DNA from: Salticus scenicus
Taxonomy: Eukaryota > Arthropoda > Arachnida > Araneae > Salticidae
Direction of reading: 5' to 3'
Assembly: GCA_963930645.1 (NCBI GenBank)
Contig: OZ005648.1
Coordinates: 243,017,436 to 243,081,435, forward strand
Length of the DNA: 64,000 nucleotides
The position numbers were made by a program, and so were the translations under genes. The notes below the pieces were generated by a model, which had not been told where the DNA came from, ran no database searches, and saw only the letters and a program-made list of their open reading frames with translations. Positions 1 through 12,653 of the stretch are shown piece by piece. The first letter of the stretch is position 1. The number at the start of each line of letters is the position of its first letter.

Positions 1-394
1 AAATTGATTTAAAATATATTACTTATCTTAAAATACGTGAAAATATGCGAAATATGAATATTCTAAAAATACATGATTTTTTCCGTTTAGATGTGCATTC
101 ATTCAAACACAGCTCTATTTTATTTTTAAATAAAGAGAATCGCGCGAATAAACAAATTCTATTCGAGCATGCGCAGTTTCAGCCTGAGTAGTTCAGGTAC
201 CTCCAACACGAGATGGCTTTGTAATCGATCAGTGACGTAACTATGACGTAACCATGACATATTACTCTACCCATTGCTCCATTGTAGTGAATATGCTTAA
301 TTTGTAAAGCTTTGTTCTTAGATAAAAGGTTTAGGTGTTAAATCTTTGAATTTTTTTATCTCTTCTTTTTGACGAAATAGTATATGTAATTCGA

Positions 395-453
395 AATTTT
401 GAATATTTCGAATTTTTCTCTGGTCCGTTCAACTTCGAATTATCAAAGTTCTA

Positions 454-456
<3 letters not shown>
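395..456 (-). mobile_element. pogo/Tigger-like terminal inverted repeat (one end only)
   Basis: Read on the minus strand from 456, the sequence begins CAGTAGAACTTTGATAATTC, next to a TA dinucleotide at 457-458. This resembles Tigger/pogo termini, which typically start CAGTAGAACCTCGATAATCC. The TA next to the terminus fits the TA target of that superfamily. No partner terminus was found to the left, so the element is either truncated or starts outside the window. The assignment rests on the terminal motif alone. Confidence 0.4.

Positions 457-509
<53 letters not shown>
457..509. repeat. (TA)n microsatellite
   Basis: About 26 uninterrupted TA units start at the TA target of the pogo-like terminus. 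The target site may itself have been a TA repeat. Confidence 0.9.
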
Positions 510-513
<4 letters not shown>

Positions 514-668
514 TTTAATTACCATTAATTATCATTAATTTATTTAATTATTTATTCATATTGTATATTTTGGAATAAATTGTTTTTGCAGAAATATCTA
601 TTTATTAATAACACCATTTGTTTGCTATTGAAATTTACGTGTTCAAAAAATATTATATACTTATTTCT

Positions 669-671
<3 letters not shown>

Positions 672-741
<70 letters not shown>
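672..741. repeat. (AT)n-(GT)n compound microsatellite
   Basis: An AT run (672-708) passes directly into a GT run (711-740). Confidence 0.9.
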
Positions 742-743
<2 letters not shown>

Positions 744-2201
744 ATCATTTGAGTATTAATCAATTATATAAAAAATGAAAAAAACTCAGGGCGCTCAATT
801 TAAATTAAAGCAGCTAAAAACTGTTTTTTACCATTTAAGAATTTTAAAAGAACTGAGAATGTGTGGTTATTCTACTAAGAAAAGTTAATTGTGATTTGCA
901 GTGATGATTAAAGTCTTAATATAATAGTTTTTAAAATACTTATAGATAGACTTCCAAAATCCTTCTCATCAGTCTACGAATTTTGCAAAGACTTTTCAGC
1001 TGAATTTCACATTGTTTTCCAGGAACGGTAATAAATATTTGTGTCTAGAACGGATAAAAAAAAAATCTATTATAGAGGAACAAAAGCGAAATTTTAAAAG
1101 AAAGAAATGACTGTAGATAATAAGAAAAATGTCAGCTTGTTACAAATATATAATTCAGCGTACAAGGATATAATAATATTAAAAAGTTTTTTTTTTTTTT
1201 TTTTTTTGTAAATTATAGAACTGGAAGTTTGAATAGAATTTGTCTGTATTCATTTATCATTTCTATTGTATTCTTATTTTTTATATAATATATATTGTTT
1301 TTACAGCAGTTTAAAATACAGAATTGGTATAAGGCTTGTAATAAAGCTGATACTTTGTAATACTATGTAGTATTTAAAAATAAATTAAGATTCTATAACT
1401 ATCTATGTTATATTAATATTTTATCCGTTTACATGCAAAATGTTGTATTTATATAAATATCAATTATATAAACTATCAACGTTTTAATTATTAGTACACA
1501 TGTTTTTACAATATTCCACATAGTTGAAGGGACGTATTAAAATATTACGCAGAATTAATTTTTTAATTGTATAGATATTAAATTCTATAAAATTTTGTTT
1601 AACTGAATTTGTAATTTTTTTCTCTCAAAATATCATTAATACTAATTATTTAATTTCGGTAACGACTACTACAGCAGAAAACTAATTGGAAATTTAAATT
1701 CAATGCAAGTTTTATGATCATTTAAGGTGATAGTGAGCTAAATGGAAAAAAAAAAAAAAGAAAAAAAGAAAAAAGAAAAGAAAACAAATCGCAACAAAAT
1801 GCTTACTATCTAAATATAACTATAAAAAACGTTTCATTATATTTCCAATTAAATTGAAATATTTGTTTTTCATAGAATTAGAAAGAACATTTTCTGTATT
1901 ATATCATCTTGATACGAGGCTAATTTTCAATGATTAATCTGTCTATCATGCATTTAAAAATACAGGTTTTTAAAACTGCATTGTTAACTATAAATTTAAA
2001 CCAAATTCTATGTATAAAAAAGAAATGTGACATCTGGTTATACTTTTATTGGTCTCACAAAATTAATAACGGCTCTTTTTGGAAAAAAAAAAAAAAAAGA
2101 AAAAAAAAAAGAAAAGAAAAGCTAAAACTTAAAAATTTTAACGCGTATATAGATTTGTTTTACATTATCATTCTAAATATTTACATAATATTCAATGACC
2201 A

Positions 2202-2236
<35 letters not shown>

Positions 2237-2704
2237 TTTTTTATCATCTGTTTTTTATGTGTTAAACTGTGTTATGTTTTACGTGATAAAAATTTTACAT
2301 TTAAAAGCAAAATGATACGTTCCTTAACCTTTGTTACGAAATAACAAGTTTCCGGCTGCTTTAATCAGAAAACTAACAAGCAAGTATGTAAATTGATATG
2401 TTATCGAAATAAAATACAGTTTATTGAGTAAATTAAAATAAAGAGTTCATATATATATACATATTAACCGTTTGTGTAAAAATTAAATAATTATTTTAAA
2501 TTTGGTGTTTTATCGTATTGCAGATTAAACAAATTACGCTCAAATTTATTCTGAACAATTATTGATAATTTGTTTTAAAATGATCATTGGATCAAAATTT
2601 GTAATCCTTTCATTGAATAAAAATGTGTACTTTAGATCTTTTATGTTAATATGCTGCAATTGTAATTTTTCTATTCATTTAATTATATATTTATACACTT
2701 TCAT

Positions 2705-2707
<3 letters not shown>

Positions 2708-2743
<36 letters not shown>

Positions 2744-2809
2744 ATATTATATATATATTATATATATTATATATATTGTATATAATATATTATATATATA
2801 TATATATAT
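2708..2809. repeat. AT-rich microsatellite with interruptions
   Basis: About 100 bases of near-pure alternating AT with short TTA interruptions. It underlies an isoleucine/tyrosine-rich open frame that is not a gene. Confidence 0.9.
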
Positions 2810-4598
2810 TTTTTTGTCATAAGTAAAAACAAATGTTATGATATATCTATTACTTTAAAATGCGCATTTTTCTTTTTGTAATTTAAAAAAAATATATATA
2901 TATTTTTAATAAAACTAAATAAATAAAATTCAAGGTGCAACTTTTAATCAAAATACACTCCAAAATAAACCTTTTTTTTTTTTTTTCTAACTTAAGTTTA
3001 TATATATATATATATAATTTGAATTATTTAGTACCATTGTAACACTCAGCAGACAAAAGATAGATGAAGATACCGACATAAAATAAATTTTAATTGAGAT
3101 TTATTTCGATTAAAATTAGTCACGGTATTAAATTAATTTGAGTACCAATGATTAGTAAAAACAAGTTAAAGTACTTACGCAGAAAAGAAATGACACTAAC
3201 ATAACACAAGCATAACGATGAGAGAATTTGCAAAAACTATGAATTATTAGTAACAGGCAACATTTGAGGGAAAAGAAAAAGGTTAAAGTCACCAAAGAGT
3301 TCCGTTAAAAGAAAAAAAAAAAGATGGAATTGATTAATTGAAAATTGGAATTTTAATTGCTGAAAAAGAGAAATGTACTCATCAGGAAACTTGCATTTCT
3401 ATCAGCATATGCAAGATTTCGTAAAACTGTATAGCTAATTCCAGCAAACATACAGCTCAAGTCTCTATCTTGCAACAAAAGAAAAAAGAAAAAAGAAAAA
3501 AAGAAGAAAATTGAATAAAAATAAAAAGGAAATTAAATTAATCAATAACACAAACCAAAATTTAAACAAGGAATAAGTAATTTAAGTAAACCACATGTTA
3601 AACGTTACATACGGAGATAGTAGAAATAAAGAGGTTGCCAAACGAACATTAGTAAAACGGAAAGATTAAATAGTTTAGAAACGGTTAATCGATTTATCTA
3701 TCTCTCTCTATATATATAACAATTCATGTAAGAAATTTGTAATAATTTTTATAGTTATGAAACTCAATTTCAAAGAAATTTCGATCAAGTCGCATGTAAA
3801 ACACCTGATCGTACTTATTAAATGTTATTTAACAAAAATAAATAATAAAATATTATTCAACATTTAGATTAGTTAGTTTAAAAATCAGGCTGTATCAAAA
3901 ATTCAATTAAATCAAACTAAGTTATAGATATATAAAAATGACAATAAAATTTGTAAATCTTTGGTATATGAGTGGAATGCCTAAAAATAGCAGATATTTG
4001 CAATTATTTTTGGGATACGCTACGTAAACAAAAAAGTAAAATTAAAACAACAACAACAAAAAGTGTTTTTGTTGCTATTATGGTTCTGAAAACACTTAAA
4101 CATTTACATTGCCATTTATAGTGAAATTTTGTAAACAAAATGTAAACTATAGATTGCTAATTGCAATTCAAAAATTAAAAAAAATCTACTATTCTGTCAG
4201 GGAATGTTTATGAGATACGCTAATAAAAATATCTGAACACTGAATTGTTATCGTTATTGACTTGTTCAATATTTGAGGAAAAAACAGTTAAAAATTTCAT
4301 TGGATTGAAAGTAGGTCAAAAATCGATTGCAAGGTTTGACGCCGACAAACAACACCCGAAGCTAAATAAAGGAATGTAAAAAATGTTTATTATAAACTTG
4401 CAATATATTTACCAAAATGTTAGGTATTATTTTTGGAAATTAATCTATAATTCATAAAATTGTTATTTATAAATACTGTTGAAAATACAAAACATTTTAC
4501 AAGATTAGATGTTTAAAAGTTATAACCATTTATTTATTTATTTATCTATCTATTTATTTATTTATTTATTATTATTATTATTAAGAATCATGCTTGAT

Positions 4599-4632
<34 letters not shown>

Positions 4633-4680
4633 ACATTAAAAAAAATTACCTGTTCTAGAATGATGCTTTCTCTTGAAATG

Positions 4681-4722
<42 letters not shown>

Positions 4723-5319
4723 TTAATTCAGATACCTTCAAATGAAACTTCTAGTACTAATTTATTAACATAGTCAGCTTTTAAGATTTTCACACAGAAC
4801 AAAATTAATTCCATTTCTTTAGTTAAATATCATTTGAAAAAAAAAGCATGATTAACATATTGACTAACTAACGATGAAAAAATGTTTCAAAATTAGTTTT
4901 TATTTATATATATAAAACAATATTAGTTTCGTTTAAGTAATGTATTTAATAATATCAATAATTATTATTTTAACAATATTAGTTAAAGATTAAATTAAAC
5001 AGGCGTTTTAATAAGTATGTAGTTATTTAACATGATGTAAACTGACTAATCATGAAAAACGGCAGTTTTTCTAGTGACGCAATTATATATATATATTTAC
5101 TTTGACTTTTAATAGAAATTTTAAGATATACATACATTAAGTGCGACAGAAAAAAATATGAGGAAAGGATTCCTATATGTTTTTATTATTATTATTATTT
5201 ATTTATAAATACAACAAATTTAAATTCTATGTATTTATGAGAATATTTTTTTTTATTTTATCTTTTAAATAAATACTTAATTTGCAACTCTATAAATAAA
5301 TTACTTATCGATTTTTTTT

Positions 5320-5331
5320 GTTTTGTTTTAG
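5320..5331 (+). promoter_or_regulatory. 3' splice acceptor of the scrt terminal exon
   Basis: A T-rich tract (from about 5311) ends in TTTTAG, with AG at 5330-5331. The open frame continues to this point with two bases left over, which sets the intron phase. The upstream frame cannot be extended in a coding-like way. Confidence 0.75.
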
Positions 5332-6266
5332 GATATTTATATGACGTTCAAACTACAGACGATTTTGGTACCGATCATGTTCCTGAGACTACTACAGTTG
5401 TAGAAACCTGCGAACACCATCATCATCACCACTTTCATCATCATGGTAAGGGAAGTACACCATGGATAGCATTTGATGAAGATGAAGAAGAAGATCAAGA
5501 AGGAAGCTGTTCATCTGATTCTTTCAAAAAGGCTATTCCAAATGACCTCCAAGACAACGTTGGCGATTCTTCATCAGCAGCTACTAGTTCTGATGAATCG
5601 AATAACAGCACTGGTTGTGGATCTACAGTTTCCAATTCCTCGTGCAGTGGTGGTGATACAACTTCTTTTTTAGTGATAGGTGATGGACGAGCACGAAGAA
5701 GAAAGAATCCAGCTGCCCCACGAAGAGACAGGTCACGATACACTTGCTCAGAGTGTGGAAAACAGTATGCTACATCTTCCAATTTATCAAGACATAAGCA
5801 AACTCACCGTAGTCCTGACTCACAACTTGCAAAAAAGTGTCCTACTTGCGGAAAAGTATACGTGAGCATGCCAGCTTTATCTATGCATGTCTTAACTCAT
5901 TCTTTAAGCCATAAATGCACAGTTTGTGGTAAAGCCTTTTCCAGACCTTGGTTGCTACAAGGTCATATGCGATCTCACACTGGTGAGAAACCTTTCGGGT
6001 GTGCTCATTGTGGAAAAGCTTTTGCAGACAGATCCAATCTTCGGGCTCATATGCAGACACATTCTTCCTTTAAACACTATCGATGTCAAAAGTGCAATAA
6101 GTCATTTGCACTTAAGTCCTACCTCAACAAGCACTTTGAGTCTTCATGTTATCGAATGGAAGGTTTAGTAGAACTTCCAGAAGGTACTGTTTTAGCAGAA
6201 GAAGATGGAGAAGGAGACGATGAGTTGGAAAATGTTGATGTTCCCGAAACAACTACAGAACTTTAG
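5332..6266 (+). CDS. scrt: Scratch-family C2H2 zinc-finger transcription factor, terminal exon (5' partial)
   Basis: This is a sequence-specific DNA-binding repressor of the Snail/Scratch superfamily, which in animals acts in neural precursors and neurons. The exon starts after a pyrimidine-rich tract and AG at 5330-5331; two bases complete a split codon and frame 3 (codons from 5334) stays open to TAG at 6264-6266. Five zinc fingers lie at about 5745-6150, starting CSECGKQYATSSNLSRH, CPTCGKVYVSMPALSMH, CTVCGKAFSRPWLLQGH, CAHCGKAFADRSNLRAH and CQKCNKSFALKSYLNKH (the last is C2HC type). The linker between fingers 1 and 2 (SPDSQLAKK) and the block RPWLLQGHMRSHTGEKPFGC match Scratch rather than Snail/Slug. 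Before the fingers come a histidine tract (5415-5444), an acidic stretch, a serine-rich region and a basic RARRRK patch. The protein ends with an acidic tail. The SNAG repression motif expected at the N terminus is not here and should lie on an upstream exon. Codons look intact, with no breaks. Confidence 0.93.
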
Positions 6267-8479
6267 TAATGTTTAACAACTAAATAATTATCTATATTAC
6301 ACCCGGTGCATATTTAATAAGAATATTATGTAAGATTTAAATAACTGATAGTTCCAAATGCTAAAAGATGCGGTAAGTTATTACTTAATGCGAATATCTT
6401 GTAAGTAGTGATCTCTAACAAGATATAATATAAAACTCTAATTCAGAAAGGGGAACTGAATTTTGCAACAATATACTTCCAAAAACACTGAAATATATGG
6501 ACCAATTTTTCTCACATTCAGTTTTGTTCGCGTACATTTTTCTTTTAAAAACAAAAGCCAAATAATAGCTCTACTTAATGCTTGTATCTAGTCTTTTACT
6601 ATATTTATACATTAAAGATATTTAAGTATTTTTTAGATAAATATTTTTATGCTAGTCTTTTTATTTGTTAAGTATTTATTTATTTAATTTATATTTATCT
6701 TTATATGTACAAAAGTGCTATTTCCAGTTTTTCATTTTAAAGAAATGCAGATGAGTTTCCTGCTGATCTAGTCAACTTTTTTTTTTCTTTTCTTTTTTTC
6801 CCATGAAATATTCGTCATTTCAAAATTAATTAATATTAATATTACCTATTTTCCTAAGTTTTAGTTTAAAAACAAGATACCACATTTATATAAAGTATAC
6901 TGTTATTATTAACTGATAACATTATTTTAAATATTAGTTTTATCACTCGATTAAAAAGATCATAACTTTAGAATTATTTTAAATATATAAAATACACCAA
7001 ATGGTTGCAGTTAAGGAAAAAAAAAAGTTAAAATTAAGTTTCTCAATGAAAACAAAATCGTTAAGTTTAATCTGAATTTCTCTCTAAGATTAATTTATGG
7101 TTAAAATTTGTAACTTCTATGACAATGATAATGCAATTCTTTTAGATGATTTTTATTTTATGATTTGATACTTAGAATAACTAACCATTAAATAAACGTA
7201 AACAAAAATATTCTTATTTAATTTTTTTTTTTTTTTTTTTTTTATGTAACATAATTTAATAATTAATTCAATAAAACAAATTTCAATTCAAAATTGAATA
7301 TTTTAAATATTTGATGACTTTCTTTGTGTAAGTAAAAGTTCTGCATTCATTGATTCCCTAACAATTTGATCTATTTCAAAAAGTATATAAGAAAAATATA
7401 TTCTAATGTTTTTTTCATCCAAAATTAAAATAACTATAATGCATTTTTGCAATAATCAACTAAATTACATTTTTGTAAGGTTAAAAATACTTTTATTCTA
7501 TAGTGAAGTGTGAATGATTTAATTTTTTTTTAATGCCTGACTAAATCTTTTAAAGTGAAGTTATTTAGCTGTTTATCAATAACAAGTAGACGTATTATTT
7601 TGACACAGTTAAGACGTATTAACACATAAAATAAATGAACTCATTTATATAATGAAGAGGTAAATATAAATATTTCTTTTTGAACAAAAAAAAAAGTGTC
7701 TATTATGTTTGATGCAAATTAATAAAAAGAAACGTTAAGTGTATATAAAATTATTTTCAATCTTTGAAATAAAATATCACTATCTTTTATATATTTTTCT
7801 TTTCATATGATAAATGTTTTATAACATTCCGTTATTTGAATGTTTTTAATAAAACTGTATATATAGTGAAACAAATGTTTTATTGAATCTCTATAATTCA
7901 AGCTTTTAGTCGTCTCTTTGTTTTTTCCAGTGACTGTGATGATCGTTTTTAAATATATTTGTGTCAAAGACAGTGTTTGATGAGCAATAATTTATTTTAT
8001 AGCAATAAGTTGGGATTGAAAGACAGTTATATGTATGAATAGGATAGAGTTGGTAGCTCATTGCTTTTGGCTGTGACTAATATAATGTTCACAAAGTTTA
8101 ACGAAATGGGGTAGACATTTAACCAATTATTGTTTAAAACCAGAAGTATTATAGTTTTCTCTAGGCCATAATTTTCTTTATGTTTGTTCATGTTTTACTC
8201 TTTTTTTTTGGTTCAAAAATTGAAATAGTGAAAAACTGAAAGATGATTAAAATTGAAGATGAACGTGCTAACTATTTATCGTACAATATATTGTGTACTG
8301 GTTTATAATAGTTGATATGTGAAAATACCAGAAATCTCGATTTCACATTTGCATGCAATTTTGATTCAGACTGAATTTAGAGTATGCTTTTTTAAGCTTA
8401 TTTATTGAGTAACAGAAGATATTTTATAATATTATCTCAAATTATACTTATTCACAGTGATCGATTATACTAAAACAAT

Positions 8480-8480
8480 A

Positions 8481-8561
<81 letters not shown>
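8480..8561. repeat. (TATC)n-(TA)n compound microsatellite
   Basis: About ten TATC units (8480-8520) are followed by about 40 bases of TA with one ACA interruption. Confidence 0.9.
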
Positions 8562-8566
<5 letters not shown>

Positions 8567-11500
8567 CATATATACTCTCTTTGAATGTTTTAACTTTATA
8601 TAGTTTATTTTACATCTGTTATATTAGTGCAGCTAAAAGCAATACAGCGTTACCTGAAAAAAAGGTGTAACTAAAGCAATAATTCTTTGTAAAGGTACTG
8701 TTAGCTAACAAGCAAAGCGAGGAACAGAACCGTTTCTCATTAGAAAAATTTTATGTAAAATGTTAAACCATTATGCATGACATGATTGCCATCTGTAATG
8801 TAATAAGAATCAAAATTTTCGGAAACAACGCATGGCATCTCAGTGAATTTTTATATAAAAAAAATACTTCTTATCACGAGAAGAATAATGAGATGCATAA
8901 TATGTAGTGCATGTCCATCAATGATTTATGAAATGTTTTTGTATCGCATTGGAGAAGTATTAATAGTGCTCTATATTTTTGTACATAATCATTCCTGATC
9001 TGTGTTTATAGATTTAACTTGAATTTTTTCCATATAGTACGAAGCAATAATATGAATTACTTGTTGAAAGTTTTCTTGGTGAATAAGGATTTGTTCATGA
9101 ATATAGCAATAATATTCAAGGTGAATATATGTCGCAATACATTATTCTCATGTTGATCTCTCTATTTCTTGGCATAACTTTTTGTGATGGTCACATAAAT
9201 TTAAAATTAAATTATGAAATTATAAGAAGCTGTTGAGTCGGCTTTTTCAGGAAAATTATACATTAAAAGTAACGATTTTTTTTCTAAAGAAAATACTTGC
9301 TCTCTGTTTCCATTTTCATCTACAATGAATTCGCTAAATTTTATTCTAGTTATAAAAAATAAACATGAAGTTTTTATATTCTAAAAAAAAAGAGGATAAA
9401 GAATCATATCAGAAAAAATTTCTGTACTAAGTAAATATTGTAACATGTATAAAATTTTTAAAAAATTAGAAATAATGACGCATTTATTGTGTAGTTCACA
9501 GTGTTTTGTGCTAATTGCATTATTAAAGTTTATTTTTTATAAGTAAATATGCATTTTCTTATGTAAAAAAAAAAAAAAAAAATTCTGAAACAGAAAATCA
9601 TTTAGTATTTTCCCTTTCAATGATTATGGCAGACGTATTTAAGACATTGTAACTACACTAAAATTTATCTGTCAAATGGAAAATATTTATGTAAATATAT
9701 TATATATTAAATATATTTTATATATTAAAAATACACTTAGGAAATGAACTGTAGCTTACAATTAGTACTCTACATTAAAATGAAATATTCGAAAACCATT
9801 CATACTATTTCTTAAAAACACGTAAAATTAAAAAATATAAAAAAATAAATAAAAAAGAAGAAAGAAAGAAAGAAAGAAATACCGATACCTGAAAGAAAGA
9901 AAGAAATACCGATACCTGTTGGGTAAGAAATTTACCCTTAATGTATTAAAAAATTCGGAAAAATTTGTTTGGAATTTTTATTCATACAGGAAAATATTAC
10001 TCTAGAAATAATATTAAGCTATACTTAAGAAATAACATTAAGCAATAAAATGATGATTATTTATGAAACGGAAACATAATTACGAATGTATAATTATGGT
10101 AAATGAGGATTTCTGGAATTCTAACTAAAATTTGCACATTTACCTTGTTAAATTTATAATTCGTAACATTTTACGGCGAAAAAACTTTAGCACTAGAACT
10201 AAATCTTTAAATTTACGCATATTACCAAAAGAATGCTATTTGTAAATAATTTTAAAATAAAGTATTAGAATCAAAATAAATTTAGATATGCATTTGAAAA
10301 AACGTTCTCTATTTTTGGTGTAGAACATTAGAATTAGCTAAAATAAGCGCAAATATCTTAATGCTTTTTAATTAGAAGCCGATTCCAGTCTTTTATATTT
10401 TCATAACGATTAGTCAGACCAGAGAATTTTAAAAGAAGTTGTGATTTATATTTTTTCTTAGCCAAAGATCTATAATTTTCTTGCTATTATATCAAGCGGT
10501 GATGTCAACATTCTTAAAAGTATTGCATTCAGTATATCTAATATTGTACATAAATAACTTGTTAAAATATTGAAAAAAAAAATTGTAGTCTTACGTATAT
10601 TGATTTTAACATTGAAACCTGAGATTTTATCAGTTATTTACAAAAATGGCAAATAAAGAAAAAAAAATTAAAAAGGCATAAACGAAGTTTTTATTTCTAA
10701 AATCACATTCCTACAAACATTGAAGAAAGTTACAAATGTCAACTAATTCAAATTTGGTTAAAATTGAAAAAAAAAGAAATTATTAATTATTCATAAAAAA
10801 ATATAATGCATTGAATATTAATAATTACATTAAAAAAAGTTTCATGTTTTATTTGGATAAGCATTAAATTTTTTCCGACATTGTAAGCATAATACACGAT
10901 AAAAAGAAAAAGATTTTATTTTAATTAATTACTTTTGTTTCAATTAATTAGTGATGAAATGCTTTCGTAATTAGATAGCTAAAGAAAATATTAGAAATTT
11001 ATGCAGCACAAAGAATTAAAGGTGTACAGCACGAAATAAAATAGAAGAAAAATAATAGTTCTGAAGTAAAAAGATAATAAGCAATGAAATTAAATGTAGA
11101 ATTAAAAAAAAAAAAAAAATCAATGGTACTCTGTAAAAAATAAACTATTTCATCATACATATATAACGTATGTTATTGTAAAATAAAATAAAAAATAAAT
11201 AAACATTTATTGATAGGTCATAATGCTTTAGAGTCTTTAAAAAAGTCTTTTTTCTAAACTATACAGTTTTTAAAAATTCAGATTTAAAGATATAAATATT
11301 ATATATATTATGGCTTGTATTATTTTATTATGGGTTATACAAAGTATTTTACCTGAAGAGGTATTATTTCTTTTAAATAAAGTCTTATTTGTGTTAAATT
11401 TTCTAATTAGCACTGAGAAAATAAAAACTATTATTTTTAATTATTTTAAATTTTAATCCTTTTTGTTATTATTCTATGCTGACACTATTATAGATACTGT

Positions 11501-11791
11501 TTAATTTGCAAATGAAAATGATTTTCAAACACAGAAAACATATTGTTTTACTAAATTTTGTCCCTTATGTTTTTCTCAAACTTAATACTTAATTATTATA
11601 AAAGTTATCCCTATTATTACACTCCATTATAAATAAAAAATATATAAATATACAATTTCTACGATAATCTTGTTTGTTTACAGTTACGTTTAATATTTTT
11701 AAACGCCACAATACTATTATATTTAGGAGCGAGTCTTGAGTATAAAAAAGTCTTTATGGTTGCTGATGGACGTAAACACAAACTTCTATTT

Positions 11792-11792
<1 letters not shown>

Positions 11793-11824
<32 letters not shown>

Positions 11825-11849
11825 TATTATTATTATTATTATTATTATT
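11793..11849. repeat. (TAA)n/(TTA)n palindromic microsatellite
   Basis: A TAA run turns into an ATT run, so the two halves are complementary and could form a hairpin. Confidence 0.85.
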
Positions 11850-12465
11850 TTACGCAAATCTAACTTAAAACTTGTTTTCATAAATTCCCGATACTTAAAG
11901 AGTACCACTGGTTTCTAGCATTAAGGTTAAAAACATAGGCTTTTAGAAGATGAAAGCTTTGTAAATTCACTTCAAGCTGAAAAGCTAAAGCAAATTGTGA
12001 TAGCTGAAAGAAATGCAATATTTTATTTGGGTTTTTTTTAGACAATATACTGAGTGATACATCTTGTCTTGAATGTATTTATTTGTGTACTTTGTTCTAG
12101 TATTTCATCCCATATCATTCATTGATAATATTATGTAATGTTTGAACAGGTTTGCTATTCTTCAGGCATAACTGTGAAAATAAACTATCTTTTAAAAAAG
12201 TGTGTCTCAGTTTATTGCTTCAATCGATCTGTATATAGTAACCAAACTTACATAAACCGTATTCATTTATTCATCTTCGAAAGAGATAATGATTTTACAC
12301 CAAACAAATCTCACACATTAACATTGTGATTTTTGTAGATGTTGCAATAGACCTTTAAAACTATTACACTTTTGTAACAATTTAAAAAATCTGTAATATA
12401 AATATAAAATAAAATTCAACGCTTAAAAAACTCGTTGCGACAATTTAAATCAATCTGGCTGCAAA

Positions 12466-12498
<33 letters not shown>

Positions 12499-12653
12499 TT
12501 TGGTGCTAAATGTTTGTATCACTATATTAGTAGTATGCGTTACTAAAATGGGTAAGGGGTCATGTGTATTTAAAAGGTGAAAATATCAGAAAAAAAACAG
12601 ACCCTAATAATTCAAAAAATAATTACTTTAAAACTTGTAACTTTAAACGGGTG

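Larger units (their letters stand above)
1..5331. other. Non-coding AT-rich flank or intron upstream of the scrt exon
   Basis: No convincing coding sequence was seen. Short open frames here are lysine- or isoleucine/tyrosine-rich translations of poly(A), poly(T) and TA repeats. Because 5332 begins with a splice acceptor, the right part of this region should be intron. I looked for a SNAG-type first exon of scrt and did not recognise one, so the first exon is probably outside the window. The region holds several TA microsatellites, poly(T) runs near 1187-1207 and 2202-2231, and a transposon terminus at 395-456. Confidence 0.6.
6267..12653. other. Non-coding region downstream of scrt
   Basis: This contains the scrt 3' untranslated region of unknown length and then AT-rich intergenic DNA. 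AATAAA-type polyadenylation hexamers occur around 7193, 7264 and 7847, but the true site cannot be chosen by reading. Low-complexity sequence includes a tandem 27-bp duplication (GAAAGAAAG...ACCGATACCT) near 9860-9917. No second gene was recognised, and the short open frames lack codon structure or homology that I know. Confidence 0.6.

Noticed and set aside
1930..2265. 111-codon frame with lysine and phenylalanine runs
   Set aside because: Translation of poly(A) and poly(T) tracts; no codon bias or domain.
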